From Scedosporium boydii (lineage: Eukaryota > Ascomycota > Sordariomycetes > Microascales > Microascaceae), in contig NJFT01000078.1 of the NCBI GenBank assembly GCA_002221725.1, positions 1 through 64,000 on the forward strand: a stretch of DNA of 64,000 nt, read 5' to 3'. A program made the position numbers and the translations under genes. The notes beneath the pieces are model-generated. The model was not told the origin of the DNA and did no database searches. It saw only the letters and a list, made by a program, of their open reading frames with translations. Of the stretch, positions 20,374-31,658 are shown one piece after another. Each line of letters opens with the position of its first letter. Position 1 is the stretch's first letter.

Positions 20374-21227
20374 ATGACGAACATGCAGAATGAGGCACGA
20401 AATTCAACTCGTATATTCTCTGCTCGGCTGCTGGCTACAAATTCTCTTCCGAACGAGCTTCAACCGAGTTACGCATTATCAGCGTCTTCCATCTACCACA
20501 TGACATCAGCTTTCTTGCTCTCGGCTCTGGGCTCCAAAGCTCTGGAGTTTTTCCTGTCGCCGAGAGAGAGGATGGCAAATGTGCCAAGTTGGGTACCTAA
20601 CTTCGTGAGGATGCCTCCAGTCGCAATGCCAAAGACCACAAACGATCGCCAAGACGTTGCAGTGCCCTCCGACTTGAACGGTCTCGAACTGCGTATTGTT
20701 GTCGTTCAGCATATCGTCTCAGTTGCCATCCCAAGTATACCAGCTAGTACTTATAATTTCGAGCTCCACGAAAGTGTGTCATACCCACTCTGGGTAAAGT
20801 GTTTGCGGCTTTTGAACATCAAGTTCCCTCACAATTAGAGAACACGTCTGGCACAACCCCTCAGCACTGCACAAACACTTGGTCGCTATTTTGGAAAAGA
20901 AAATTGGGCTCCGACGGCTGGGCTGCTGCGGAGAAGCTTGTTCAGGCGTCGAAGGTCGAATACCCGACGCTCGACTTCGATCAAAAGATTTCCGACTCGA
21001 AGATCTTCGGACTCCTGACGGCGCTGGAGCGTATGTCAAGCAGTGGGATTTCGGTTACGCAAGATGCGCACCTCATTTACCCCATGCACCCGACACGACC
21101 GAAAGTGGGGGACAAAGCGTGTACGATTCGAGGCGTGAGCCAGCCCTGCATCCTCAGACAGAGAGGTGATGAGTACATCTTTATCAGCCTTTGTACGAAC
21201 TCAACCTTACCTACCAATGGCGCCTAA
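20374..21227 (+). pseudogene. Remnant of a HET-domain-type gene
   Basis: Two open segments in different frames (20374-20838 and 20799-21227) look like the C-terminal part of a heterokaryon-incompatibility (HET) family protein. The first has ERMANVPSWVPNF, close to the PSWVPDW motif that follows the HET domain. The second ends with GDKACTIRGVSQPCILR and DEYIFISLC, which corresponds to the usual C-terminal pattern of a GD-V-C-hydrophobic strand, a P-x-x-L-R turn and a Y-hydrophobic strand. The N-terminal HET domain itself is not found, and the frame change near 20800-20840 has no clear intron. The assignment rests on motif memory and is moderate. Confidence 0.4.
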
Positions 21228-21934
21228 GAATCAGACAGGAGGAGCTAGCCAGAATCATTTAGTTACGCCAATCGAGCAGAGATCCAGTAGACGGAGCCAA
21301 ACGCACAATCCCGACTATATGCCTAGCGTATATAGTGTGTTATTGGATACCCATTATCATAGCTAGTAGGACTACTCAAGTTCCCCTCGCGAATCGTCGA
21401 AAGTGTAACGGATTTCACCAACTTGTAGACCTCCCACCGATGCTCGGGACGCGGTCATTTTCTTGCGTCGACATTGCAGAAGTAGGGGGCCACTTCGAAT
21501 AATAGCCTCGTACCGGACCACTCCTTTATGAACACTATAGATAGATCACTGTCTTCGTCCGGGTCGCCCTTTTATGTGGGCTTGAATCAGGGAACTGCCA
21601 TATTTATTTCCTTTTCAGAGGGGAACGCTGCCAGCCCGCCGAGGCAACAGACTCCTTTTCGCCAACTTTAATGAAGCGTCGATCTCCAACCAGAAATTCC
21701 CCTTATTCTCTCCCTAGGAGGTGTAGGCTCCCAAGGCACACACTAAATATGACATCACTTCAAAAGTACACGACGGAAAGGCAAAAACTAGGGGTAGACT
21801 GGGGCCGTTGGCTCCCCAATATATTAACTTGTACTGGCAATCTTGTTCTATGTATTGCCTTATGTCTATATTCTTCCCCAATCCCGCCCTCCTTCTCAGC
21901 GTCTTCCAGGCAGAGCCTTATCCTCGGCAATCTC
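21228..21934. other. Intergenic, no recognisable gene
   Basis: This is the 3' side of the HET remnant and of the minus-strand BCS1-like gene. Nothing recognisable is seen on either strand. Confidence 0.4.
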
Positions 21935-23653
21935 CTATTTCTTCCCGTCAGCCTCCTGATTAGGGCTCGCCTCCCGCTCCTTAACTATGCAACCGTTTCC
22001 ATTGACGATAGCATTCTTGATAGGATTGCCCTTGCGAGCGTCATTCACCTCGACCCCATTCACCTCAGCCCCCGTAGATCGAGCGAGCATCTGGTCAGGG
22101 GGTGCAACGAGTTGCTCCTTCGCCTCTCTCCGCTTCTCTTTCCTCTGCTGCTTCCTTTCCGCCCTTTCCTGAGCAAGAGCCTCGGCCTCCTCCACGAGCC
22201 CGATCTCCTCCCTCACCCAGTCCCCAATCTCCGCCACGGCAACGTCGGGCTCCAGTTTGTGACCGAGGAGAAACCCTTGGACTTGGGCGGGTGTGAATTT
22301 CCCCTCCGGGATCTGAGCACTGAATTCGGAGGCGAACTTCTCAAGTTCCTCAATGCTATGCTTTCCCTTCGTCTCACTCATTCCGAGGTCATCGATTTCC
22401 GTCTTGGAAGGCGCGTACATCCTCAGGAACATCTCCTCCGAGCTGCTGCGGGAAATGTGTCCGAGGAAAATCCTATGGTCGATTCGACCAGGTCGAACGA
22501 GGGCCTTGTCGAGCCTATCGGCAAAGTTGGAAGTCATTAGGACGATACGGCCCTCTTGGGACGCGACGCCATCCAAGACATTGAGGAGGCCAGCGAGGGA
22601 ACATCCTGGGTTGTGGGACGAGTAGTTGAATTTCGACTTTTTCTTTGCTGGGCGGTGGGGTTGGCCATCATCGGAATTTTCGGAATCACTCTCTTCTCCT
22701 GCGCCAAGTCCACGACGCCGCTGCACACCCACGGTATCTATGTCCTCGAGCAAGATGATGCACTTGGGAGGCAATTTTGCGAATTGGTCCTGGAGTGCCC
22801 CATCATCTCTCACGCTTGGAAGGTGACACAGATATAAGTCAATCTTGAAGTAGCTTGCTAGTGCAAGTGAAAGTGACGTCTTGCCAGTTCCGGGAGGCCC
22901 ATGCAAGAGATACCCCCGACGGTAAGGGATCCCTCTTTTAACGTAGTACTGTCGCGTAGATGGTTCCAGATAGTGCGAGATGTCCCGCAAAAGCCGCTTT
23001 TTCACCTCCTCGTCAAAGTGAATCGTCTCCATGGGTCGCACCGGCCTCAAAACAACAAGGCTCCAGCACGCATCGGTGTATCCGCTCTTCTTGGACGTTC
23101 GAATGGTCACATAATCCCTGCGCTGCTCTTCCGCAAAGTCACGACAGGTGTCGAGAAACTGCTTCAGCGGCTTCATGGATCTTCCCAGACGCATGATCTG
23201 AAGCGGCTCGTGGCCCTCGGGGGCCACAGAAGTCCCAACAGGGACGAGTTGTTTCCGAGACCCGATCCTGAACTCCATCGGCTGGCAGCTCACCAAGAAA
23301 AGACCACCGTCGTGGACGAACCAGATGGTACCAAACGACGGAAGGTACTGGACAGGAACTCGGTTTTCGTGCCGAATGTCGTCCCTTTCGCTGATCCAAT
23401 ATTCGGACTTAGCGTTTTCGGTCCTTGCGCTCATCGTCCGGACGGAGCGCTTGGGGAGCACGTTATGAGCCACCCAGTTGATCACATCGTCGCTCAATTG
23501 GTCTTTGCCGGCGATGGAGATTGATGAGATGAAGTATTTGGCTAGCCACCAATAGATGTTATAGAGGACGGTCTGGAGGCGGAGAAGAGTGTTGGGGAGG
23601 GTGCCGAGGAGGGCGATTGCAACGGTCCAAGTCGGGATGTCGATGTTTTTCAA
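21935..23653 (-). CDS. BCS1-like AAA ATPase
   Basis: About 572 residues of continuous frame. The N-terminal half has a hydrophobic segment (WTVAIALLGTLPNTLLRL, then YNIYWWLAKYF) and the BCS1-specific N-domain. The AAA module has Walker A GPPGTGKTS (about 252-260), Walker B CIILLEDID (about 298-306), GLLNVLDG, the sensor-type MTSNF and an arginine-finger-like RPGRIDHRI. Bcs1 is the mitochondrial inner-membrane chaperone that moves the Rieske protein; filamentous fungi have many divergent paralogues, and this long one with a Lys-rich insert (PAKKKSK) and a highly charged C-terminus (ERKQQRKEKRREAKEQ) belongs with those. The start is unresolved: the first in-frame ATG is about 74 codons in. An upstream exon with ATG at 23806 would supply a start, but its only good donor (about 23715) is out of phase with this frame. 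Confidence 0.8.
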   Translation of the reverse strand: MKNIDIPTWTVAIALLGTLPNTLLRLQTVLYNIYWWLAKYFISSISIAGKDQLSDDVINWVAHNVLPKRSVRTMSARTENAKSEYWISERDDIRHENRVPVQYLPSFGTIWFVHDGGLFLVSCQPMEFRIGSRKQLVPVGTSVAPEGHEPLQIMRLGRSMKPLKQFLDTCRDFAEEQRRDYVTIRTSKKSGYTDACWSLVVLRPVRPMETIHFDEEVKKRLLRDISHYLEPSTRQYYVKRGIPYRRGYLLHGPPGTGKTSLSLALASYFKIDLYLCHLPSVRDDGALQDQFAKLPPKCIILLEDIDTVGVQRRRGLGAGEESDSENSDDGQPHRPAKKKSKFNYSSHNPGCSLAGLLNVLDGVASQEGRIVLMTSNFADRLDKALVRPGRIDHRIFLGHISRSSSEEMFLRMYAPSKTEIDDLGMSETKGKHSIEELEKFASEFSAQIPEGKFTPAQVQGFLLGHKLEPDVAVAEIGDWVREEIGLVEEAEALAQERAERKQQRKEKRREAKEQLVAPPDQMLARSTGAEVNGVEVNDARKGNPIKNAIVNGNGCIVKEREASPNQEADGKK

Positions 23654-23806
23654 CCTGAAAATCCATTTGAGGGTCTACAACAATCTTGTGGCGAACGGGC
23701 GATCTATGAACTGACCCAATGGGGTATTTCTGCCGGAAAGGAGGGAGACGATGCTAGAAGAGCCGCTCCAAGGAGGAGAATCCGTTGGTCCAGGGGAATT
23801 GCTCAT

Positions 23807-25567
23807 TATTGCAGGTGTTGCAAGTGCTGTTCCTCGTAACTCTGGTGATAGAAGGAATGGAAAGTGACAAATGGCTGAAGGAGGGCAGGGAGTTGAAGTC
23901 GATGATGCTTTTATGAGGGTATGGAGAGGTAAAAGCTCACCCTGTTTGATCACAATCCCAGGAAGGGAGGTCCTTTTCAAGAACTCGTGGCCCCAGTCTT
24001 TCGGAATGGGAGACCTCATGAGCATCAATGAGGAACCCAGAAAAGCGGCAGAATCAGGCATTCACTAATAGCATTTCAAATAGCCGAGTTATGCGCGTCA
24101 GGCAACCAACAAAAGAGAGGATGATGCGTCACAAAAGCACAAGAGAAAGAAGTCTACGAGGCTGTGGCTTGTTCATCCATTCATGCTGCGGACCGAGAGG
24201 CCCATTGACGACCGACGCATTGAATCGTCCATTCCAGAGGCCCGGCCTTGGCCAGGTCTCGAAGGTGAGATTGTACGGAGCCGATCATACCCCGAATGGT
24301 GTATAACAAAGTGGCTTTTGCTGGTGGAAGTTGATAAAGGGAGGGGTGGGTGTCAACCCCATCCGGCATGTGTATTGATTGAATGTCGTCAGGTTAGTGG
24401 ACAGTGGCCTACATCGGCGCTTAATAGAAGCTCCGAGAGGGGGCGGGCAAGGAATTTGATCAATCGATCAATGGTCAATCAAGGCCGGAATGGCGAAGTC
24501 AATGGCCGGACCTGCGGGCAGCCATGGAAAAGGGTAATGGAAGCAGAGGCCACGGGGTCTGGGACCAACAGCAGCAGAATCAAAAACGGAAAAGGAAAAA
24601 AAGAAGAATCTATTAATCGAAGACCGAAAATGGCTAGCATTGTGACCAAGCCACATGCTTTGGATTCGTACCCGCGACGGTACTTGGCCTAATGCATTCA
24701 GAGTCAACTGCATCAAGAAATCTGTATCAATTGGGCAGATGCTCTGGTAGGAGCATGGAATTATAGGTTTGCTGCATTCTGGTAGCTGCACGATGGCACT
24801 AGTGACGGCACCTGCCTACAAGACGACGACGTCCAACTAGGTTCCGGAAAATCCAGACCAGCGACGGTAGTATCACGAGGGCCTGGGATGGGCGACCATG
24901 GTGTCCAAATCACCAGCAATGCCCTTCGTTAGGCTTAACAGCCTGGAGGCAAAGTAATCATCCTGTGCAACTCATATTTGCAGTGTTGACCGTTCTCTTG
25001 GGCGACCAGGATCGGGTCGGGAGGGACTGGAGAGAGATCGAGATCGTTGCGAGACTTCAGCAGACGCTGAACACATGCTGGAGAGTCGAGACAACGTCGC
25101 TCCAAAGGACCCGCCTGGTTGCAGATGCCACGGCTGGCATGGCTGGGACTGCCCAAGAGATAGAGGGCGCCATTTTCAGAAAGTCGCTGCCAATTTGAAT
25201 TGTATTTGACGGTCTCCAAATTTAAACGACAGAGCAATTCCAGCATGTGCTCGCTGACAAAGCAACATGGGATAAATAGCAACTTGAATGACATCAGGAT
25301 TGGAACAGCGACAAAAGGCCCTTCGATTCAAATTGTTGATGATAACGGCCCCACTTGGCGTTGCGCTTTTGGCAAGTAGTTTACCATCAACGCGGAAACC
25401 CATCACCATCACAGAAAAACGTCACCGGCACTGGCCGCCCATCCCGACGCAAGCCATCGCCGGGCTTTAGCTCCCCGCTCTCCACCCACCTCTACCTCTC
25501 CCTTCAACCTCTTTTCGTCACCGCATGTCCATCCTGCCCACCCCCGCCAAATTTCTGGCTGGTTCCC
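23807..25567. other. Intergenic, divergent
   Basis: About 1.8 kb between the BCS1-like gene (-) and pepP (+). The last 130 bp before the pepP leader are pyrimidine-rich (about 25435-25560), as in many fungal promoters. No gene recognised. Confidence 0.4.
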
Positions 25568-25792
25568 ATGACCTGCATCATCAACTTCTCAGCTGCGAGT
25601 CGAATCGTCTTCAGGTCGACTAGTCGTTCCATAGCTTGCCGCCCTTCCATCGCGTCCCTTAACGCTGCTCCGGTCACCTGCTTTGCGCCCGTCGTCAGAC
25701 CCCGCCATCTTTCTGTTACTCCCTCTCGACCTCGACCACCGCCGCGCGTCTCGTCCCAGCTTTGCACGAGCTTCCGGCGCTCCCAATCCACC

Positions 25793-27530
25793 ATGTCCGT
25801 CGAGACTATCCTCCAGGGCAAGTACCCTGCCAAGGCCCATGCCCGACGCGTTGTCGATCACATTCGCGGCAAGGTCCCTGATGCCACGGGTGTGCTGTAT
25901 GTCGAGGGTCGTATGATGAAGCTGCTCGAGGATAGCGACGCACCAGAGCCATTTCGGTAAGCACTTTAAGTTTCGTCCTGGATTGGTTGCCTACGTTCGA
26001 GACTTAGAAGACCCCATGCTGTTACACCAATATCATTTCTTTTGATGCTCTCCCCTTGACCTACTAGCATATTGACCAAAAAATTTCCAGCCAGCGTCGC
26101 TTCTTCTATTACCTGACCGGCTGCCAACTCGAGAACTGCTACTTCGTATACGACATTGCCGCCGACAAATCCACCCTCTTCATCCCGCCCATCGATCCTG
26201 AAGACGTCATCTGGTCCGGCCTCCCTCTGAGCCCCACCGAAGCTCTCGAGCAATACGACGTCGATGAAGTCAAATTCACCACCGATGTAAACCCCACCCT
26301 CGCCCACCTAGGCAGCTGCGAATCCTCCAAGAGCACCGTCTACGCCATCGCCGACCAGGTCTCGGAGCACGTCACTTTCCTCGGTTTCGATGAGAAGAAC
26401 TTTAGCCTCCTGAGGGAGGCCATTGAGGTCTGCCGTGTCGTTAAGGACGACTACGAGCTTGCGCTCATGCAAAAGGCCAATAATATTTCCGCCGTAGCTC
26501 ACAAGCTCGTGCTTGAGAGAGTCAGGAACGCCCAGAATGAGCAGGAGCTTGAGGCGGTGTTTTTGGGAGCTAGTGTTTCTCAGGGAGCGAAGAATCAGGC
26601 TTATAGCTCCATTGTTGCCTCTGGAAGGGCAGCCGCGACTCTTCACTATGTGCGAAACGATATGCCTTTGAAGGGGAAGCTCAATCTTCTTCTGGACGCT
26701 GGCGCCGAGTGGAACTGCTACGCCTCTGATATTGTATGTTGAGAAGGAACCGTCCAAGCCCATGATCTGCCCCTCTCCCCTCTGTCCGTTTGTGGCTAAC
26801 AATTGATTTCGCATCGCAGACGCGGACGTTCCCGATCTCCGGAAAGTTCTCCAAGGAGTCCCGGGAAATCTACGAGATCGTATTGAGGATGCAAGAGGAG
26901 TCGATCGCCATGTTGAAGGACGGCGTTCTCTGGGACGATGTACACTACCGCGCCCATGAAGTTGCCGTCGACGGCCTTCTCGCTCTCGGCATCCTCAAGG
27001 GAGCCAAGGAAACGATCCTTCAGAACAGGACCAGCGTCGCCTTCTTCCCTCACGGCCTGGGCCACTACCTGGGCATGGATACCCACGACACGGGCGGCAA
27101 CGCGAACTATGCCGACAAGGATACCATGTTTAGGTATCTCCGTGTCCGCGGACGACTTCCGGCGGGATCTGTCATCACGGTAGAGCCAGGGGTATGTGCT
27201 CTCAACAAAGCCTTCCCTGAGATTGCGAGCTGGGCTAACATTGCGTAGATTTACTTCTGCAACTTCATCATCGAGCCTTATTTGAAGGACCCCACGCACG
27301 CGCAGTTTATCGACGAGTCCGTGCTGGAGAGGTATTGGGATGTTGGTGGTGTCCGGTAAGTCCACTCATTTCCCTCGCTCGCTGCCGTCCGTTCAGCACG
27401 GTTAAGAAGCTAACATAAGCGGAAAACAGAATCGAGGACAACCTAATCATCACGGCGACCGGGTCACAGAATCTAACGACCGTTGTCAAGGACCCCGATG
27501 AGCTAGAAAGGGTCATTAGCGCTCACTAAA
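25793..27530 (+). CDS. pepP: Xaa-Pro dipeptidase / aminopeptidase (prolidase, M24B)
   Basis: Metal-dependent peptidase that releases the N-terminal residue before proline, used in peptide and collagen turnover. Five exons: 25793-25956, 26091-26733, 26820-27191, 27249-27355 and 27430-27530, all phases agreeing. The start METs read [19 protein letters not shown], matching the start of fungal pepP proteins. The N-terminal aminopeptidase P domain is followed by the pita-bread M24 domain, with metal ligands in order: Asp in LLLDAGAEW, Asp in ASDITRTFP, His in [16 protein letters not shown], Glu in VITVEPG and Glu in RIEDNL. The frame is open for another 75 codons upstream to an ATG at 25568. That extension is rich in Arg, Ser and Ala and poor in acidic residues, so a mitochondrial isoform from the upstream ATG is possible. 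Intact, with high confidence. Confidence 0.95.
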
Positions 27531-30391
27531 ATTGGATTCAATTAGCTTTGGGATAACCGAGTTGGATATTGTATGCTAGAGGTCAATGATGAGCCCGCGT
27601 ATGCTTCGCATCCAATACCTGCGCCTACTAAGCAGAAGGTGAAGTTCATGTCCGACATGCAAACGCGCCCCGCCGTGATCCAACGATTTTTTCTTTTGGA
27701 TCCACAAGCCCGACGGAGCTGAGCGACAATATTTCCTTCCATTCGTAGCCTTTCGCCATGCACATAACATCCGACCTTGGAGCGTAGATATGATCTTGCA
27801 TCGTGAGCAATGATCAGTCGGCCGCACCGCTTTCGGGCTTTTCCCTCTCTGGGAAATGAACTATTGGTTGTTTCAGCCTGTCTGGCGGCCCGCGGTATAT
27901 ATGAAGCATTGGGTCGCTGAAAAGAGATTGATGTATTGAGGTCCCACACATTTGGTCACAAATTTGACAACACTCAGGAGCTAAGCCGGCGGATGTAAGA
28001 CCCAAGTTTTCTTCGACTGTCATCGATGAGGGATGGATTCGGCCCAGCCCGCTTTGCGAACTGCCGTGCCGGCCTGATTCTCCCATCCTTTCTATTACAT
28101 GGTGCCCGTTCCGTGCAAGTCTTATCCGTGCCGAGTGGCCAGCTCACCCCCCAAAGTTTGCAGATGCCATTCGCGCTCTCTCGAATATCCATACAAGCCC
28201 CATTGACCGTCCAGTTCCAGTCTGTTGACAGGCGCAACGATTGAGTGAAAGTAAAAATATCAAAGGCAATTTTTGAGAAAGGCTCCACCAACCCGCCCCC
28301 GAGGAACCATGCCTCCTTGAGCCAAGATGGGTCTGCGAAAACAATAGTTGGTGGTGGTCCTGTCCAGCAGTCTGGAGACTATTCATAGCTGTTCCCACAA
28401 TGGTGAAGACAAATTTTTCGCTCTATTGTTTGACTTGTTTTTTTTTTGCTGTATTGACCCGTAGATCGGAGAACGAAGCAAAGGCATCAAAATATTCTTC
28501 TTCACCCAACCCGCAAGATTCTCACAATACCTCCAACCCTCCAAAACCAGCCTCCACCTGCCCTCTCCAATTCATCTTCTTAACAAGTTAATGACGAAAT
28601 TTCCAGGAAAATTTAACTCCGAATACGATTTTAAACGGATTTTTTTTTTTTCTAATTTCTACATAACTTCAACCGTAAAACTTCATTGATACAGCACGAC
28701 GTTGACGTCCATGATCCCTGGTAACACCGTCACACATGGCGTCTTGAGATGCTGCAACCAATCTTGCCTACAAGGACAAGATTTTCCCCGAGCCATAAAT
28801 TTCCAAAGCTACAATGAATCGAAGTTTTCGTCTGCGTGGACCTCTCATCCATGTATTCACTCTCCCAACTTCCGCTTCGCACCACCCCAACCTACTCCCG
28901 AATCCCAATACCACCCTCCCACCCACCTTAGCGTCTCACGCGGCGGTCCACGCGGATGGACGACGGATTCGGCGCAGCAGTCTGCTCAGGACCTTGGGAC
29001 CACATGAGCAGTGGTCCATCCCTGCCCAGCCTTATGGAGGGTGTGATTCCCCCAACTCCATCTCCATTCCATGCTCCCGCCACACTCCGGCAGTAACCAC
29101 ACCTTCGATTGGTCAACTCGAGCTTACCTCGTACAGCTGCAAGCGATAGGAGCACAGAGTTATTATTTACTTCTTCCAGTTCTGGACGAACCTCTTCGAT
29201 GCATACGAAGTATTGATGCGCCCAGCCAAGTCTGCCAAGGCCCCTCTTTCAGGTAGGGACTCTCTTTTCTTTATTTTGTAGTTTTTTCTGCCGCCCGTCT
29301 CGTCTCCTTTATTCCGCCATCTCCAGAATTCTCCGCCGACGATGACATGCTTCGTAGACACTCCGCGTGTTGCCCAACCGGGTGTTGTAAACCTAACCTA
29401 TCACTACTCTTTCCACACTTGCATGCCATGCCGTGCCCCATGGCGAATCGAAGCTATAGGATTGGGATAAAAAAAGCCCTTCCCGACCAAAATTCCAAGC
29501 TCCAAAATTCCCAAGTCTAGTCCAAGATGTCTCTGCCTGATGAACCCCTCCAACCCGGACCCCCTCTTGCGTCAATCCATCCAGGGAGAGACGAGAGAAG
29601 TCCCGCGGTCCCCCATCCTCTCCCCAACCCGTCTTACCATCCATAGTTTTATCTCCTCTCTCCTTCCCCCTTCGTCCTCGCCTCTTGTCAGATGATGGGG
29701 ACATGCTGCCATTCGACTGAGATGTCTCAAAACCTTGCATTTAGTGCTCCATGTAGAAAACCACTAGTGTGGCTGGCCAAAACCTGTACCTGTTTTTTAC
29801 AAAATGTAGAGCTCCCTCCTCGAGTCCGAATGTTTCATGAACACCATAAAAGCAAAGAAAGATAGCAGAACAGAGAGATTAAACGCTCCACACGAAACGA
29901 ACCAAACTTATATACGAAGCCCCTCGTAGCCTCAGCCCGAACGGAACCTGAGTCGTGTCCGGCATCGCGAGAGCTGATCCCTTATTTCTCCCTTGCTTCG
30001 TGTTTTGAAGATCTTCATCCCCTTCTCAGGGCCGCGGAGCATCTTATTCGTTTCCGGTCTTGAGGTCAGCATTCCTGACGAACTGGCGTTTTTTTTTTTT
30101 TTTTTTTTTTTGTGCCGTTCAGCCCCGACGGCGCCATCTCGTCCCTGGCCTCTTTTATCTGCGGAGAATCCATCACACCTGTATCTCACGATCCTCTCGT
30201 CGAGCTCTATACCTCAGTTCATTTTTTTCATTTTTCAGTTCTTTTATTTTATTTTCATTTTCATTTTTGGCTCTTCATTCCTTTCTAGTTCTTCGGACTC
30301 CTCTTCGTTTCTTTTCCTTCGTTTCGTTTCCTTCGTTTCGTACATATTTTCCCGTCTCGGATAACCACCATCAACTCTGCAAACTTCCCCG
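27531..30391. other. Long intergenic stretch with pyrimidine-rich end
   Basis: About 2.9 kb with no gene I can support. Open frames at 27542-27949 (-), 27974-28291 (-), 28814-29149 (+) and 29393-29740 (-) lack domain signatures. The last 300 bp are a CT-rich promoter and leader of the next gene, with a run of 23 T at 30089-30111. Confidence 0.4.
30089..30111. repeat. Homopolymer T23
   Basis: Twenty-three consecutive T in the long pyrimidine-rich leader of the membrane-protein gene at 30392. Poly(dA:dT) tracts exclude nucleosomes in fungal promoters. Length may be uncertain in the assembly. Confidence 0.7.
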
Positions 30392-31018
30392 ATGGGCGTC
30401 CTCCCCCCTTCGGCCCCCGAGGGCAACCTCCACCCGCGCCAGCAACCAACCCCAACCCCCGACCTCATCCTCACCCAAACAATAACCCGCTCCTCCACAA
30501 CCTTCACCACCTACGTAACCCTCGGCGGTCCCCCCGCCTCCGCCTTCCAACCCGCCTACCAAACCCCCGAACCGACCCCTTCCCCCTTCCCAACCCAATC
30601 AACCACCGCCCAGCCAGAACCCGAACACGTCCTCACCAGCGGCGAAATAGGAGCCATCCTCGGCTCCATCTTCATCTTCGTCATCGCAGCCCTCGTCGCC
30701 TGGGCCTGTCTCGGCACCCGGAAACGGCACCAGCCCATTGACGATGACTCCGATGACGAGGGCAGCTTCTCAAGTCATAGTACCCCCATAGCGGGGCCGC
30801 CGTTTGCTCATCACAGGCGCATGTCCTCCGATCGCGTCACTACGGACTTTGGGTCGGTGTATGTCGAGAGGTCGCCGTGGACGCGGTATCAGCAGGCGAG
30901 GGTTATGAGGGCGGCGCCGGAGGTGCATGAGGTTCGGATGCATCCGAGACCGAGGCCGGTTTTTGGCAATGTGAGGCACGTTAATGTGCCGCCGCGGAGT
31001 TATTTCACCAGAGGTTGA
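30392..31018 (+). CDS. Single-pass membrane protein with Ser/Thr/Pro-rich outer part
   Basis: A 208-residue intron-free protein of unknown function. Residues about 1-85 are rich in Pro, Thr and Ser (TITRSSTTFTTYVTLGG and PTPSPFPTQSTT), typical of an O-glycosylated extracellular stretch. No cleavable signal peptide is evident. A single transmembrane helix follows (IGAILGSIFIFVIAALVAW, about 87-106), then basic residues (GTRKRH) and an acidic, then Arg-rich, cytoplasmic tail. This layout resembles fungal cell-surface sensor or mid2-like proteins, but the Cys-rich WSC domain is absent, so I give no function. The start was chosen as the first ATG after the long CT-rich leader. Confidence 0.65.
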   Translation: MGVLPPSAPEGNLHPRQQPTPTPDLILTQTITRSSTTFTTYVTLGGPPASAFQPAYQTPEPTPSPFPTQSTTAQPEPEHVLTSGEIGAILGSIFIFVIAALVAWACLGTRKRHQPIDDDSDDEGSFSSHSTPIAGPPFAHHRRMSSDRVTTDFGSVYVERSPWTRYQQARVMRAAPEVHEVRMHPRPRPVFGNVRHVNVPPRSYFTRG

Positions 31019-31658
31019 GTGGAAACGAAAAGAAAAGAAAATCGGGGGGCGATTCAAAGTTAATCGGAAAGCAAAAAAATACGCGATGAACGGAGGTCCG
31101 GGAGACATACCATGGTCCCGGCTTTCGTTCGGGGGCTCCCGTGCTCCGGGAGATCGACAGAATCGACCACACTTCTCTTTTGTCGAATTTGGAAAGGCGT
31201 TAAGGTATCCGCATCTTGTATCAGGATTTTTCTTACAAGTTTTTTGCCTGGCCGAGGCTCTATAATCGGGTGTTTGGGATTCGTAATACGGCCGGATTGA
31301 GTTGGAGTATGACAAGGCGTTTCCAGGTTTCGAGGCAAAAAGGATTGCAAACGGATGTTAACATCCCGGCGTCGGCGTTGGGTGAATTATATATAATTTC
31401 ATTGACATTTCATTCATCTATCTACATACACCTTGGATTAATCTCCTGCCCACCTTTCGCCTGGTGGACCCCCCTTGCCTGGGAAAGACGATTAAGATGC
31501 AAACCTCACCCCGACCTAATAATACAATATGTGTGCTTGCCAAAGGCAAGTCGAGAAAATAACTCCACCCTGACGCCTTCATGGAGCCTAGTTGACAGAC
31601 AAACCCCCTTGCTCTCCCATTCCATAAACCTGCTTCATTTCAACCGTCTCCGTCTAAC
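31019..31658. other. Intergenic, convergent 3' ends
   Basis: Holds the 3' flanks of the membrane-protein gene (+) and set9 (-). No gene is recognised on either strand. Confidence 0.45.

Noticed and set aside
22901..23524. Plus-strand open frames opposite the BCS1-like gene
   Set aside because: Antisense shadows of a clear AAA ATPase; no independent motif or splice signal.
24620..24720. A possible tRNA on the plus strand (GGATTCGTACCC)
   Set aside because: Only a weak box B-like match; no box A at the right distance and no cloverleaf.
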